18,135 nt of DNA from Candidatus Tayloriibacteriota bacterium (GTDB taxonomy: Bacteria; Patescibacteriota; Minisyncoccia; Phycocordibacterales; JAKAEA01), in assembly GCA_029288535.1 (NCBI GenBank), contig JARIGY010000079.1:1-18135 (forward strand). Reading direction: 5' to 3'. Positions 1-7,333 of the stretch are shown in pieces; positions within the stretch are counted from its first letter, which is position 1, and the number at the start of each line of letters is the position of its first letter. A program made the translations under genes and the position numbers. Under the pieces are notes generated by a model that saw nothing but the letters and a program-made list of their open reading frames with translations, was not told where the DNA came from and did not search any database.

Positions 1-413
1 GGACCCATGCCGCCGAAAGAATCCGCCCAGTCGACGACAAGCACCCGGCCTCCCGGCTTCAAAATGCGCAACACTTCGTCGGCAAGGCCTTCTTTGTTGT
101 CGAGTTGGAAGATCACATTTGCAGCGATGACCGCCTCTACCGATTGTTCGCGGAGCCGCGTACCGTTTACATGCTCGATATCGCCATGAATGACTTCGAT
201 GTTGTGAAGCTTGGCATTGTGGGCTTGGTTCTTGAGACGGGTCAAAAGCTCCTGCTGGATATCGACGGCATAGACGCGGCCGGAACCGCCGACAGCCTGC
301 GCCGCTGCCATTGCGTAAAAGCCGCTGCCCGCGCCGAGATCAGCGACGCTCACGCCCTCCTGCAGCCCGAGCTGCTCGATATTTTTTACTGGATCGGAAA
401 ACGCCATTCCCAT
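1..413 (-). CDS. Class I SAM-dependent methyltransferase, C-terminus cut by window edge
   Basis: The minus strand has an open frame from an ATG at 413 (or a second ATG at 407) running off the left edge, about 137 codons. Near the N-terminus it reads VADLGAGSGFY, the glycine-rich SAM-binding motif I, then AVDIQQE (the acidic motif II region), ANVIFQLDN (motif IV position) and LRILKPGGRVLVVDW (post-II/III region). This order is typical of UbiE-like class I methyltransferases. The substrate cannot be told from this fragment. A TATACT box at 415-420 would start transcription about on the ATG at 407, so 407 may be the true, leaderless start. It is read in the same direction as gyrA, 76 nt beyond the gyrA stop codon. 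Confidence 0.85.
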   Translation of the reverse strand, partial: MGMAFSDPVKNIEQLGLQEGVSVADLGAGSGFYAMAAAQAVGGSGRVYAVDIQQELLTRLKNQAHNAKLHNIEVIHGDIEHVNGTRLREQSVEAVIAANVIFQLDNKEGLADEVLRILKPGGRVLVVDWADSFGGMG

Positions 414-414
414 T

Positions 415-420
415 AGTATA
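415..420 (-). promoter_or_regulatory. Extended -10 box of the methyltransferase gene
   Basis: On the minus strand the sequence reads TGATATACTA just before the gene, which is TGn followed by TATACT. Seven nucleotides separate the box from the ATG at 407, so transcription would begin at or next to that ATG. No -35 element or SD is seen. Confidence 0.5.
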
Positions 421-469
421 TCAGAAAACGGCAGAGCAAAGAAAAGAAGGTGTGAATAGCCGGATTGCG

Positions 470-486
470 GAGGTCTGACCTCTGTA
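470..486. repeat. Short palindromic repeat GAGGTCTGACCTCTGTA (copy 1)
   Basis: Seventeen bases are identical to 9202-9218 inside the left arm of the inverted-repeat cassette. The core GAGGT-CTG-ACCTC forms a small hairpin. It sits directly after the gyrA stop codon. It resembles REP-type palindromes, but no cognate RAYT transposase is in the window. Confidence 0.6.
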
Positions 487-489
487 AGT

Positions 490-2964
490 TTACAAACAGA
501 CTGCGCTTGCAATGCCGTCGCCTTCGCGGAGTTTCATGATGCGCACGCCCTGAGTCTGACGGCCGAGCGATGGGACTTCTTTGATATCGACGCGGATGAC
601 CTGGCTCATCTTGCTCATGACCACGAGCTCCGAGTCGTCATCGCCGCCGACGACGCGGGACGCAATGACGTTGCCGGTCTTCGTGGTGACTTGCGCGGTC
701 TTGATGCCGGAACCGCCGCGCTTCTGGACTTTGTATTCGCCGAGATTGGTTTTCTTGCCGTAGCCGTTGGCCATAACGATAAGGAGTACGGGTTTCTGTG
801 TATCTTTCTTGACCGCATCGGCACCGACGACAAAGTCGCCCTTGTCGAGCCGCATGCCGGCGACGCCAGCTGCGCTTCGGCCCATCTCGCGGACATCGTT
901 TTCCTTGAACCGGATCGACTGGCCTTTGCTTGTCACGACAACCATATCATTTCCCTTTTCAACGAAGTTTACCGAGATAAGCTGGTCCGCGTCGTGCAAT
1001 TTGATAGCGATGATGCCGGAGCGGCGCACATCGTGGAAGCTTTCGGCGCTGCACTTCTTGGCCACGCCCTCTTTGGTGAGCATGATGAGCGAGATATCAG
1101 TACTCTTCTTTTCTTTGGGCATTGCCAGGATGGAAGTGACTTTCTCCCCCGCTTCAAGGGACAGGAAGTTCATGATCGACTTGCCTTTTGTAGCGCGCTT
1201 GCCTTCGGGAATTTCGTACATTTTCATCTGGTAGGCTTTGCCTTTGTCGGTAAAGAACAGCAGGTCGCTGTGAGTGTTTGTAGTCAGAAGATGGGTTACA
1301 AAATCCTCTTCCTTCGTGTCGAGGTCGACGACGCCGACGCCGCCGCGCTTCTGCTGGCGGTATTCGGAAGGGTCGGTGCGCTTGATATAGCCGCCGGCAG
1401 TGAGGACGAGCACCGAGTCTTCGTCGGGGATCAGATCCTCTTCGGAGAAGGATTTCACCGCGCCTTTGACGACGCGCGTTTTGCGCTCGTCGGCATAGCG
1501 GGTCTTGATATCCTGAAGTTCGGTTGTGATGATTTTCAGGATTCTTTTTGGGTTTGCAAGAATATCCTTAAGCTCGATGATGAGCGCCTGCAAAGCCTTG
1601 AGCTCATCTTCAATTTTCTGGCGTTCGAGGCCGGCGAGCTTCTGGAGCCGCATGTCCAAAATAGCCGCAGCCTGGAGATCAGAAAATTTAAATTCCTTCA
1701 TCAGGTTGGCGTGAGCGGTCGGCGTGTCTTTTGATTTCTTGATGAGCCTGATGATCTCGTCGATATGGTCGAGAGCTTTTTTGAGACCGATCAGGATATG
1801 CTCGCGGGCTTCGGCTTTGCGCAGATCGAACTCGGTACGGCGGCGGACGACGATCTGACGATGCTTAACAAATTCCTGAAGAATAGTGCGCAGCGACAAT
1901 GTCTGCGGCACGCCGTCGACAAGTGCCACGACATTCAAGTGGAACGTTTCTTCGAGCTGGGTGTGCTTGTATATGAAATTGAGGACTTTCTGCGGATGCA
2001 CGCCAGCCTTGAGGTCAATGACGATGCGCATGTCTTTTGCCGATTCGTCGCGCAAACCGCGGATGCCTTCGAGCTTTTTGTCGCGCACGAGGTCGGCGAT
2101 AGTGACGATGAGATCGGCCTTATTGACGCGGTACGGAATGGACGTAATGACGATCTGGAAGTTGTCAGATTTTGTTTCGATGATTTCCGCTTCGCCGCGG
2201 GTGACGACAGCGCCTTTGCCGTTGGCATACGCATGATGGATATCCTTCTCGCCGTAAATGATGCCGCCTGTCGGGAAGTCGGGGCCTTTGACGAACTGCA
2301 TCAGGTCTTCGTTGGTAGCTTCTTTATTTTCGATAAGATGAACGGTAGCGTCGATAACTTCCCGCAAATTGTGCGGCGGAATGTTGGTCGCCATACCCAC
2401 GGCAATTCCCAACGTACCGTTCAAAAGCAGGTACGGCACGCCGGCCGGCAGGACGCTCGGCTCTTTGCGGGTGTTTTCATAGTTGGGTCGGAAGTCTACT
2501 GTTTCGCGCTCAATATCCTTAAGCATTTCAGCGGCGAGACGCGACATTTTCGCTTCGGTGTAGCGGGGCGCAGCGGCCGAGTCGCCGTCGATGGAGCCGA
2601 AGTTTCCCTGGCCGATAGCCATCGGGTAGCGGATGGAAAACGGTTGGATGAGTTTGACGAGCGACTCGTACACGGCAGCATCGCCGTGCGGATGGTATTT
2701 ACCGAGCACTTCACCGGTGATAGCGGCAGACTTTCGGGTCTTTACGCCGGAGGTCAGGCCCATTTCATGCATGGTAAAAAGAATGCGGCGGTGCACCGGC
2801 TTCAGACCGTCACGGACGTCCGGCAGAGCGCGGTCGGTAATGACCGACATGGCATAATCGATGAACGATTCGCGCATTTCGGTCGTGATGCTTCGGTCGA
2901 GCACGCTGACACGCGGTGCCGCCGCCTCTTCAGGAACTGCTTTTTTGGAATTTTTTTCAGCCAT
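490..2964 (-). CDS. gyrA: DNA gyrase subunit A
   Basis: This 824-residue protein is the breakage-reunion subunit of DNA gyrase, which with GyrB introduces negative supercoils. The N-terminal domain holds the active-site tyrosine in [10 protein letters not shown] (Tyr135, matching E. coli Tyr122) and the loop [11 protein letters not shown] (residues 90-100). The C-terminal beta-pinwheel carries QKRGGVG (about 538-544), a variant of the GyrA box QRRGGKG, and a second similar motif VQKRGGSG (about 746-753). The box and full length favour GyrA over ParC. In the quinolone-determining loop the positions of E. coli Ser83 and Asp87 are Ala96 and Glu100. It lies 22 nt after the membrane protein gene and has its own TATAAT box 11 nt before the ATG, with no SD. 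Confidence 0.97.
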   Translation of the reverse strand: MAEKNSKKAVPEEAAAPRVSVLDRSITTEMRESFIDYAMSVITDRALPDVRDGLKPVHRRILFTMHEMGLTSGVKTRKSAAITGEVLGKYHPHGDAAVYESLVKLIQPFSIRYPMAIGQGNFGSIDGDSAAAPRYTEAKMSRLAAEMLKDIERETVDFRPNYENTRKEPSVLPAGVPYLLLNGTLGIAVGMATNIPPHNLREVIDATVHLIENKEATNEDLMQFVKGPDFPTGGIIYGEKDIHHAYANGKGAVVTRGEAEIIETKSDNFQIVITSIPYRVNKADLIVTIADLVRDKKLEGIRGLRDESAKDMRIVIDLKAGVHPQKVLNFIYKHTQLEETFHLNVVALVDGVPQTLSLRTILQEFVKHRQIVVRRRTEFDLRKAEAREHILIGLKKALDHIDEIIRLIKKSKDTPTAHANLMKEFKFSDLQAAAILDMRLQKLAGLERQKIEDELKALQALIIELKDILANPKRILKIITTELQDIKTRYADERKTRVVKGAVKSFSEEDLIPDEDSVLVLTAGGYIKRTDPSEYRQQKRGGVGVVDLDTKEEDFVTHLLTTNTHSDLLFFTDKGKAYQMKMYEIPEGKRATKGKSIMNFLSLEAGEKVTSILAMPKEKKSTDISLIMLTKEGVAKKCSAESFHDVRRSGIIAIKLHDADQLISVNFVEKGNDMVVVTSKGQSIRFKENDVREMGRSAAGVAGMRLDKGDFVVGADAVKKDTQKPVLLIVMANGYGKKTNLGEYKVQKRGGSGIKTAQVTTKTGNVIASRVVGGDDDSELVVMSKMSQVIRVDIKEVPSLGRQTQGVRIMKLREGDGIASAVCL

Positions 2965-2975
2965 AGATACGTAAC

Positions 2976-2981
2976 ATTATA
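2976..2981 (-). promoter_or_regulatory. -10 box of gyrA
   Basis: The minus strand reads TGCTATAAT, an extended -10 with a perfect TATAAT, ending 11 nt before the gyrA ATG. It implies a leader of about 4-5 nt. It lies between the upstream stop codon and gyrA, so gyrA can be expressed apart from the two genes before it. Confidence 0.6.
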
Positions 2982-2986
2982 GCATT

Positions 2987-3310
2987 TTATCGGCTTACGG
3001 GCGAATCGGTTATGATCACTTGATCCGATGCCGAACTCGTCGCTGCTGCAGGATTTGTAAAAGGGTTTGAATTGGCAATATTGTCTTTTACCGATTGGTA
3101 GCCTTCGGAAATATTCTGGCTGACTGCATTGAGCGGCGATGGCGCGGATGATTCAACTGTAGCTGATTGTGAAGATGAGCTTAAGTTTGAAACAAAAGCA
3201 TTAAGCCAAAAACCGCCGATAACCGCAACCAGACCCAAACTTATGCCGAACGCATACTTGCGCCGCACAGCGTCCGGCTTTTTGCGCAATCGGTCGAGTG
3301 TTTTAAACAT
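2987..3310 (-). CDS. Small one-pass membrane protein, unknown function
   Basis: The product is 107 residues. A basic N-terminus (MFKTLDRLRKKPDAVRRK) precedes a hydrophobic segment at about 20-40 (YAFGISLGLVAVIGGFWL), then a Ser/Ala/Asn-rich tail that is probably disordered. By the positive-inside rule the N-terminus would be cytoplasmic and the tail outside. It starts 5 nt after the MBL-fold gene ends, so the two are surely co-transcribed, and gyrA follows. I do not recognise a family. No SD precedes the start. Confidence 0.7.
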   Translation of the reverse strand: MFKTLDRLRKKPDAVRRKYAFGISLGLVAVIGGFWLNAFVSNLSSSSQSATVESSAPSPLNAVSQNISEGYQSVKDNIANSNPFTNPAAATSSASDQVIITDSPVSR

Positions 3311-3315
3311 AGTGC

Positions 3316-3954
3316 TTATGTCGCCGAGAAAACGACGACTTCCCCTTCTTTGCCATCCAGATCTTTTTTCTTGAGCGTCAGCTTGTCTACGGGCTTCGGC
3401 TGCTCTGCGCCGCTTTCCTTGCAGAAAATCTTAAGCGCGTCTTTTACCGCACCGTCGGTATCCATGCCGACCGGCACGATCATTTTCGGCTCGAATTTGA
3501 GCCCTACTTTGTTTGCGTCATGAGGGTCGAGCACGCCATTGCCGCTAATCGGCACAAAAAGCATATCCACTTCATCGATGCTTTCTGTCGTTTCAGTTGC
3601 AATATCCTTTGACTCGAGCGCTCCAAGGAAACACATGTTGATGTTGTCGAGTGACAGCGTATATATAGTATTGATATGCTCCTTTCCGCCGTAATGCGTA
3701 GATGATTGAAAACCCTTGATGAAAATACCCTTCGTTTCGTACTCGCCGGGACCGCTTATGACAAAAGGCTGCTTGTCGCCGATGCCGATCTGCTCCGCGC
3801 CGTTGAAGTCGGGATGGTTGACGCTGATAAGGCAGATGTCCGCACCGAAGCGCGCGGCTTTGAGCTTGGAATCTTTTGAAATCGGGTTGACCGCGATGGT
3901 AATGTCCCCGAACTGCAGCTTGAAGAATTGATTTCCGTGATGCGTGATGACCAT
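3316..3954 (-). CDS. MBL-fold (UlaG-like) protein with altered metal-site motif
   Basis: The protein is 212 residues. The N-terminus (MVITHHGNQFFKLQFGDITIAVNP) and the SGPGEYETKGIFIKGF segment match the compact metallo-beta-lactamase-fold hydrolases often annotated as metal-dependent hydrolases in Parcubacteria. Where HxHxDH would be expected the sequence is VNHPDFNGAE, which keeps one His and one Asp but not the full ligand set. Catalytic activity is therefore uncertain. It is first in a minus-strand set with the 107-aa membrane protein and gyrA. An extended -10 box (TGTTATACT) lies 9 nt before the ATG, with no SD. Confidence 0.8.
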   Translation of the reverse strand: MVITHHGNQFFKLQFGDITIAVNPISKDSKLKAARFGADICLISVNHPDFNGAEQIGIGDKQPFVISGPGEYETKGIFIKGFQSSTHYGGKEHINTIYTLSLDNINMCFLGALESKDIATETTESIDEVDMLFVPISGNGVLDPHDANKVGLKFEPKMIVPVGMDTDGAVKDALKIFCKESGAEQPKPVDKLTLKKKDLDGKEGEVVVFSAT

Positions 3955-3963
3955 AGTTAAAAT

Positions 3964-3969
3964 AGTATA
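3964..3969 (-). promoter_or_regulatory. Extended -10 box of the MBL-fold gene
   Basis: The minus strand reads TGTTATACT, a consensus TGn plus TATACT, ending 9 nt before the ATG at 3954. This predicts a leader of only 2-3 nt. The same box and the same 9-nt distance occur before the trxB-like gene. Confidence 0.6.
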
Positions 3970-4016
3970 ACAAAATTTAACAGCCGCACCAAGGTCTATA
4001 TTAAGGTTTTTAATAC

Positions 4017-4044
4017 TTGACTTATTATTTAATTATGACATTAT
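4017..4044 (+). promoter_or_regulatory. Promoter of the 60-aa membrane protein gene
   Basis: TTGACT (4017-4022), a 16-nt spacer, then CATTAT (4039-4044) preceded by TG two bases earlier (extended -10). The design closely parallels the promoter at 9231-9258. Transcription would start near 4051, giving a 40-nt leader with an SD. Confidence 0.5.
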
Positions 4045-4090
4045 CATAAAAGACTCTACTGCCTAGCCCACTTACTTCAGGAGATGATTT

Positions 4091-4273
4091 ATGGGAAATT
4101 GCTATATATTCCTCGCATGTCTCGCAGGACTCTTTGCAGATCTTGCTGTGAAGGATATCAGGCAGGGCATGTTTGCTGGTGCAGCTGTCATCCTTTGCTT
4201 TGCAGCCATCGGTAAAGCGATCGAAGACGGTATTGAGCTGCATCTTAAGAAAACAGCCAGGAAGAAGGATTGA
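4091..4273 (+). CDS. Small membrane protein, unknown function
   Basis: The product is 60 residues with two hydrophobic stretches: about 3-20 (NCYIFLACLAGLFADLAV) and about 27-42 (FAGAAVILCFAAIGKA). A basic tail (HLKKTARKKD) follows. It may be a two-helix membrane peptide. The start is supported by AGGAGA at 4079-4084, 6 nt before the ATG; most genes in this window have no SD. A promoter upstream and a strong terminator straight after the stop make it a monocistronic unit. I do not recognise a family. Confidence 0.6.
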   Translation: MGNCYIFLACLAGLFADLAVKDIRQGMFAGAAVILCFAAIGKAIEDGIELHLKKTARKKD

Positions 4274-4276
4274 CTC

Positions 4277-4324
4277 ACCCCGAGGAAAACCCCATTTGAA
4301 AGGAGGTTTTGCTCGGGGGTTTTC
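4277..4324 (+). terminator. Rho-independent terminator after the 60-aa gene
   Basis: CCCCGAG (4278-4284) pairs with CTCGGGG (4312-4318), and AAAACC (4286-4291) pairs with GGTTTT (4305-4310). A T-rich tail, TTTTCGTTT, follows. The tail matches the terminator at 9722-9757. Confidence 0.85.
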
Positions 4325-4355
4325 GTTTGCTTAACTTAAATAGTACTGAGTCTCC

Positions 4356-4384
4356 TTTACAAATCCCCTTCTTTACTATATATT
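4356..4384 (+). promoter_or_regulatory. Promoter of rpsA with a long leader
   Basis: TTTACA (4356-4361), a 17-nt spacer and TATATT (4379-4384) form a good sigma70-type promoter. Transcription would begin near 4391, about 87 nt before the S1 ATG. A second possible box, TGCTACGAT, lies in that leader at about 4433-4441. Confidence 0.5.
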
Positions 4385-4477
4385 GTCCCAATCCATTATC
4401 AGCCTATATTGGATGCGTTAACCCCGAGCCTTGCTACGATAGTTACCCAGCTCGAACCGTATCCAATTTTATTATCT

Positions 4478-5635
4478 ATGGACAAAAAATCAGCAGTTAA
4501 GGATATGCCTGTCGTTTCAGAAATGGACGAACAGAAATCCGCGGAAGAAGTGGCACGGATGAATAAAGAGATGTCGGTCATGACGAAATACGTCGCTGAC
4601 AGCGTTACGCCTCCATCTGAAGGCGATCTTGTCGAAGGTCCTGTTATCGGCATCGAAAAGAGCGCGATCTTCATCGACCTTCATCCATACGGTACCGGTA
4701 TCATCTACGGCCGCGAATTCATCGCCGCCCGCGATATCATCAAGAAGATCGGCATCGGCGACAACGTCGGCGCAAAAGTCGTCGACACCAACAACGAGGA
4801 CGGCTACATCGAGCTCTCCCTCAAGGAAGCGAAGCAGGCGCTCATCTGGGGCGAAGCCGCAGACGCGATCCGCGACCGCAAGATCTTCGAACTCCCTATC
4901 ACCGAAGCCAACAAAGGTGGCCTTATCATCAACTGGCAGGGCATCCAGGGTTTCCTTCCTGCCTCACAGCTCAAGGCCGAGCACTACCCTCGCGTCGCGG
5001 ACGGAGACAAGGACAAAATCCTGGTCGAACTCAAGAAACTCGTCGGCACCAAAATCAGTTTGTCTATTATTTCTGCATTGCCAAAAGAAGGCAAGCTCAT
5101 CTTCTCCGAGAAAAATCTCGAGCAGAAAGACAAAGAGAAAATCATCGGCAAATACAAGATCAACGATGAAGTGGAAGGCGAAGTCACCGGCATCGTCGAC
5201 TTCGGCGTGTTCGTGAAAATCGAAGAAGGCCTGGAAGGCCTGGTCCACATCTCAGAGATCGACTGGTCTCTCGTCGAAGATCCGAAAGCCCTCTTCAAAG
5301 TCGGCCAGAAGATCAAAGTGAAGATCATCGAGATCAAAGACAGCAAGGTTTCGCTTTCAATCAAAGCCATGAAGCCGAACCCTTGGACCGAAGCTGCCAA
5401 GAAATACAAGAAAGACGACGTCGTCTCCGGCGTTATCATCAAGTACAACAAGCACGGCGCGCTCGCTTCCATCGAAGAAGGCATCGCCGGCCTGGTGCAC
5501 ATCTCGGAATTCGGCGGCGAAGACAAGCTCCGACAGGCGCTCGAACTCGGCAAGAGTTACAAATTCAAGATCACCCTCTTCGATGCCAAAGAGCAGAAGA
5601 TGGCGCTCTCGTTTACCGAAGCAAATAAGAAATAA
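4478..5635 (+). CDS. rpsA: Ribosomal protein bS1, short four-domain form
   Basis: S1 binds mRNA on the 30S subunit with repeated S1 (OB-fold) domains. The 385-residue product has about four. The first lies in the N-terminal third (EGDLVEGPVIGIEK). The second is divergent (FELPITEANKGGLIINWQG, IQGFLPASQL). The third reads GEVTGIVDFGVFVKIEEG with LEGLVHISEI, and the fourth SGVIIKYNKHGALASIEEG with IAGLVHISEF. E. coli S1 has six, so this is a short form. The frame is open back to an ATG at 4409, but residues before 4478 are unlike the family and lie in the promoter-leader region, so MDKKSAVKDM at 4478 is preferred. No SD is seen. A terminator follows. Confidence 0.92.
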   Translation: MDKKSAVKDMPVVSEMDEQKSAEEVARMNKEMSVMTKYVADSVTPPSEGDLVEGPVIGIEKSAIFIDLHPYGTGIIYGREFIAARDIIKKIGIGDNVGAKVVDTNNEDGYIELSLKEAKQALIWGEAADAIRDRKIFELPITEANKGGLIINWQGIQGFLPASQLKAEHYPRVADGDKDKILVELKKLVGTKISLSIISALPKEGKLIFSEKNLEQKDKEKIIGKYKINDEVEGEVTGIVDFGVFVKIEEGLEGLVHISEIDWSLVEDPKALFKVGQKIKVKIIEIKDSKVSLSIKAMKPNPWTEAAKKYKKDDVVSGVIIKYNKHGALASIEEGIAGLVHISEFGGEDKLRQALELGKSYKFKITLFDAKEQKMALSFTEANKK

Positions 5636-5659
5636 TCCGGTTAAAAAACCAAGCATAAA

Positions 5660-5695
5660 AAAAGCCGCTCCTCGATGTAACTCGGAGCGGCTTTT
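5660..5695. terminator. Bidirectional terminator between rpsA and the 196-aa gene
   Basis: AAAAGCCGCTCC (5660-5671) pairs perfectly with GGAGCGGCTTTT (5684-5695) around a 12-nt loop. A-rich sequence on one side and T-rich on the other allow it to stop transcripts from both converging genes. Confidence 0.85.
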
Positions 5696-5716
5696 GCTAC
5701 AGGAATCTTTGAAAGA

Positions 5717-6307
5717 CTACAGGATGATGGGAATGCAAGTGAGACGACAGCACACTTGCTTGCCGCTTGTGGCGACAGCCTTCTTGATACGATTAACGTA
5801 TTCGAGGTACATCGATCCGCGCAGCTTGCCGTTATCACCACCGAAGATGGCTGCACACTTCCGCAGATGCGGATCAAGGGTTTTCCCAGTCAAGTTTCGA
5901 GGCTCCAGCACGGTCAGGAACCAGCTTTCGGGTTCAGCGTGAGCAATCGCGAAAGACGGCATGGTATCTTTTTCCATATCGTTGCCAGTAAACAGCACGC
6001 TCGCGCTTGCGGTCATGAGAGCAGTAAGCAGTCCTTGCGGCAAAACCAGCGATCCGATCCCGTGGTATATGACCGTGATCCGAGCACCGAGAAATGCAAC
6101 TTTGATGAGAGTCCGGCTCAAGCTCTGATCGCCACCGGCAGGTACGCTGTCCCAGAACCAACTGTCAAACCTGTCGGTCCAGATCGACACTTCAAGCTTG
6201 TCGCGACCCGCTATGAGCAGCAGGTCGTGGATGTACATCCGAAACGCCTCGGTGCCGGTGTTGACTCCGCTGCCAGTTCCGTTCTTTCCGATCTCAGTCA
6301 AGAACAT
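5717..6307 (-). CDS. Unknown 196-aa protein
   Basis: I do not recognise this family. The start at 6307 (MFLTEIGKNGTGSG) is chosen because GGAGG lies 5 nt upstream; an in-frame ATG at 6343 lacks an SD. The protein is soluble-looking with mixed alpha/beta character, hydrophobic strands such as KVAFLGARITVIYHGIG, and a cysteine pair near the end (KQVCCRLTC). No signal peptide or long membrane helix is evident. A plus-strand frame overlaps the same region, but the SD, terminator and composition favour this strand. A perfect palindrome overlaps its likely promoter, suggesting regulation. Confidence 0.6.
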   Translation of the reverse strand: MFLTEIGKNGTGSGVNTGTEAFRMYIHDLLLIAGRDKLEVSIWTDRFDSWFWDSVPAGGDQSLSRTLIKVAFLGARITVIYHGIGSLVLPQGLLTALMTASASVLFTGNDMEKDTMPSFAIAHAEPESWFLTVLEPRNLTGKTLDPHLRKCAAIFGGDNGKLRGSMYLEYVNRIKKAVATSGKQVCCRLTCIPIIL

Positions 6308-6354
6308 TGCAACCTCCATGGTAAAAGTTGTTCCTGCTGGCATTCAACCACACA

Positions 6355-6380
6355 TAGGGTTTTATTTCAATAAAACCCTA
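6355..6380. promoter_or_regulatory. Perfect 12-bp palindrome, candidate operator of the 196-aa gene
   Basis: TAGGGTTTTATT (6355-6366) and AATAAAACCCTA (6369-6380) are exact inverted copies around a 2-nt centre. It lies about 48 nt before the start at 6307. On the minus strand TTGAGT (revcomp of 6384-6389) and AATAAA (revcomp of 6361-6366) have 17-nt spacing, so the palindrome would cover the -10 and spacer, as a repressor site does. It could instead be an RNA hairpin in the leader. Confidence 0.5.
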
Positions 6381-6412
6381 ACTACTCAAAAAAATCGTCG
6401 ATATCCGTATAT

Positions 6413-6583
6413 CTATATAATATTGTCGAGGTCTATATCCACGCTGTTTGCATTACCTTTCTCTTGGCGCAGATTTACACTAGCTTCATTTTCTGAAGCT
6501 GAAGCACTGCTTTCCGGTTGAGGAATTTTTTCAGGCTTCTTATGTTGATAGTTTGGGAATTCACCTTCTCTGTTCTCATACAT
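6413..6583 (-). CDS. Small hydrophilic protein, 56 aa, unknown
   Basis: An open frame begins at ATG 6583 (MYENREGEFPNYQHKKPEK) and ends at TAG 6413-6415 (SVDIDLDNII). It is rich in Glu, Asn, Ser and Lys with a SASASENEAS stretch, so it is probably disordered. TATAAT on the minus strand at 6632-6637 could drive it with a leader of about 40 nt. It has no SD and no recognised family. The frame is short and could be fortuitous, but nothing else fills this interval. Confidence 0.4.
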   Translation of the reverse strand: MYENREGEFPNYQHKKPEKIPQPESSASASENEASVNLRQEKGNANSVDIDLDNII

Positions 6584-6622
6584 GGCAGTATTTGAAATTA
6601 TTAAAAATAAAAGAGAGTGCTT

Positions 6623-7252
6623 CTATCTGCTATTATACTCCCCCATGGCTTTTGCGAAACCCCCGGTGAGGATAACTTCCAGAGCGGCCGCGACATCTTT
6701 GGATATTTTCTGAACAGCCTCAAGCTCAGGCTTTTTGAACGGGCCGATGATATGCTTTTCCACTGCGTCTTCTCCTTTCGGCTTTTTGAGCTTGCCGCTC
6801 GGCGTCGCCGGAGAGATGCCGACGCGGATGCGGATGAAGGCTTCTGTCTTGATGGCTTTGATGATGGACTCGAGGCCGCGGTGGCCGCCCGCGCTCCTGT
6901 TGTACGAAATTTTCATAGTGCCGAGCGCCAAGTCCAAGTCGTCATAGATGACAATGAGCTCCTGCGCTTTCTTCTCGCTCGTCACGAGCGGAGCAAGGCT
7001 TGCGCCGGAGCGGTTCATGAAATTATTCGGCTCTATCAAGAGGACTTTTACTTCTTTATTTTTTTTAGCCTTTTCTTTTTCCGGAATTTTTATTTTTCCT
7101 TCCGTTGTAAGCGCTTTCAGTTTCTGATTCTCTTTGAAATCCTCCAGATTATATTTTTTTCGGAACGAATCCAGTATGATCCGGCCGGTGTTGTGCCGCG
7201 TCTCCCTATATTCTTCTCCCGGATTGCCGAGCCCTGCGATGATGAATGACAT
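6623..7252 (-). CDS. pth: Peptidyl-tRNA hydrolase
   Basis: Pth frees tRNA from peptidyl-tRNA dropped by stalled ribosomes. The start MSFIIAGLGNPG at 7252 fits the family; the frame is open 12 codons further. The 209-residue product shows GLGNPG (7-12), catalytic His20 in RHNTG, FMNRSG, and IVIYDDLDL. The substrate-binding loop reads SAGGHRGLESI, where most homologues have GGHNG, so the usual Asn is Arg. A lysine-rich insertion (KIKIPEKEKAKKNKEVK) lies at about 52-70. It diverges from lepB across a shared 81-nt gap. Confidence 0.93.
   Translation of the reverse strand: MSFIIAGLGNPGEEYRETRHNTGRIILDSFRKKYNLEDFKENQKLKALTTEGKIKIPEKEKAKKNKEVKVLLIEPNNFMNRSGASLAPLVTSEKKAQELIVIYDDLDLALGTMKISYNRSAGGHRGLESIIKAIKTEAFIRIRVGISPATPSGKLKKPKGEDAVEKHIIGPFKKPELEAVQKISKDVAAALEVILTGGFAKAMGEYNSR
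6632..6637 (-). promoter_or_regulatory. -10 box upstream of the 56-aa gene
   Basis: The minus strand shows a perfect TATAAT inside the last codons of pth. It would start transcripts near 6625 towards the 56-aa and 196-aa genes. No clear -35 is visible. Confidence 0.4.
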
Positions 7253-7258
7253 AGAACC

Positions 7259-7288
7259 ATTGTGTAATACGCTTATGGCTTGTGTCAA
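7259..7288 (-). promoter_or_regulatory. Promoter of pth
   Basis: On the minus strand a perfect TTGACA (revcomp of 7283-7288), an 18-nt spacer and CACAAT (revcomp of 7259-7264). It overlaps the lepB promoter running the other way. Confidence 0.4.
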
Positions 7289-7308
7289 ATGCTTTCGTGT
7301 ATTAAAAT
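7280..7308 (+). promoter_or_regulatory. Promoter of lepB
   Basis: TTGTGT (7280-7285), a 17-nt spacer and TAAAAT (7303-7308). The -10 is close to consensus and the -35 is weak. It overlaps the divergent pth promoter. Confidence 0.35.
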
Positions 7309-7333
7309 TAGCTGAACTAATTGTAACTTTTTT

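Noticed and set aside
691..2982. Long plus-strand open frames (347 and 405 codons) over gyrA
   Set aside because: They are antisense to a firmly identified gyrA, and their translations look like no protein family; the codon bias of gyrA explains the lack of stops.
5756..6373. Plus-strand 205-codon frame opposite the 196-aa gene
   Set aside because: No SD or promoter; it would overlap the terminator-flanked minus-strand gene, which has a GGAGG SD.
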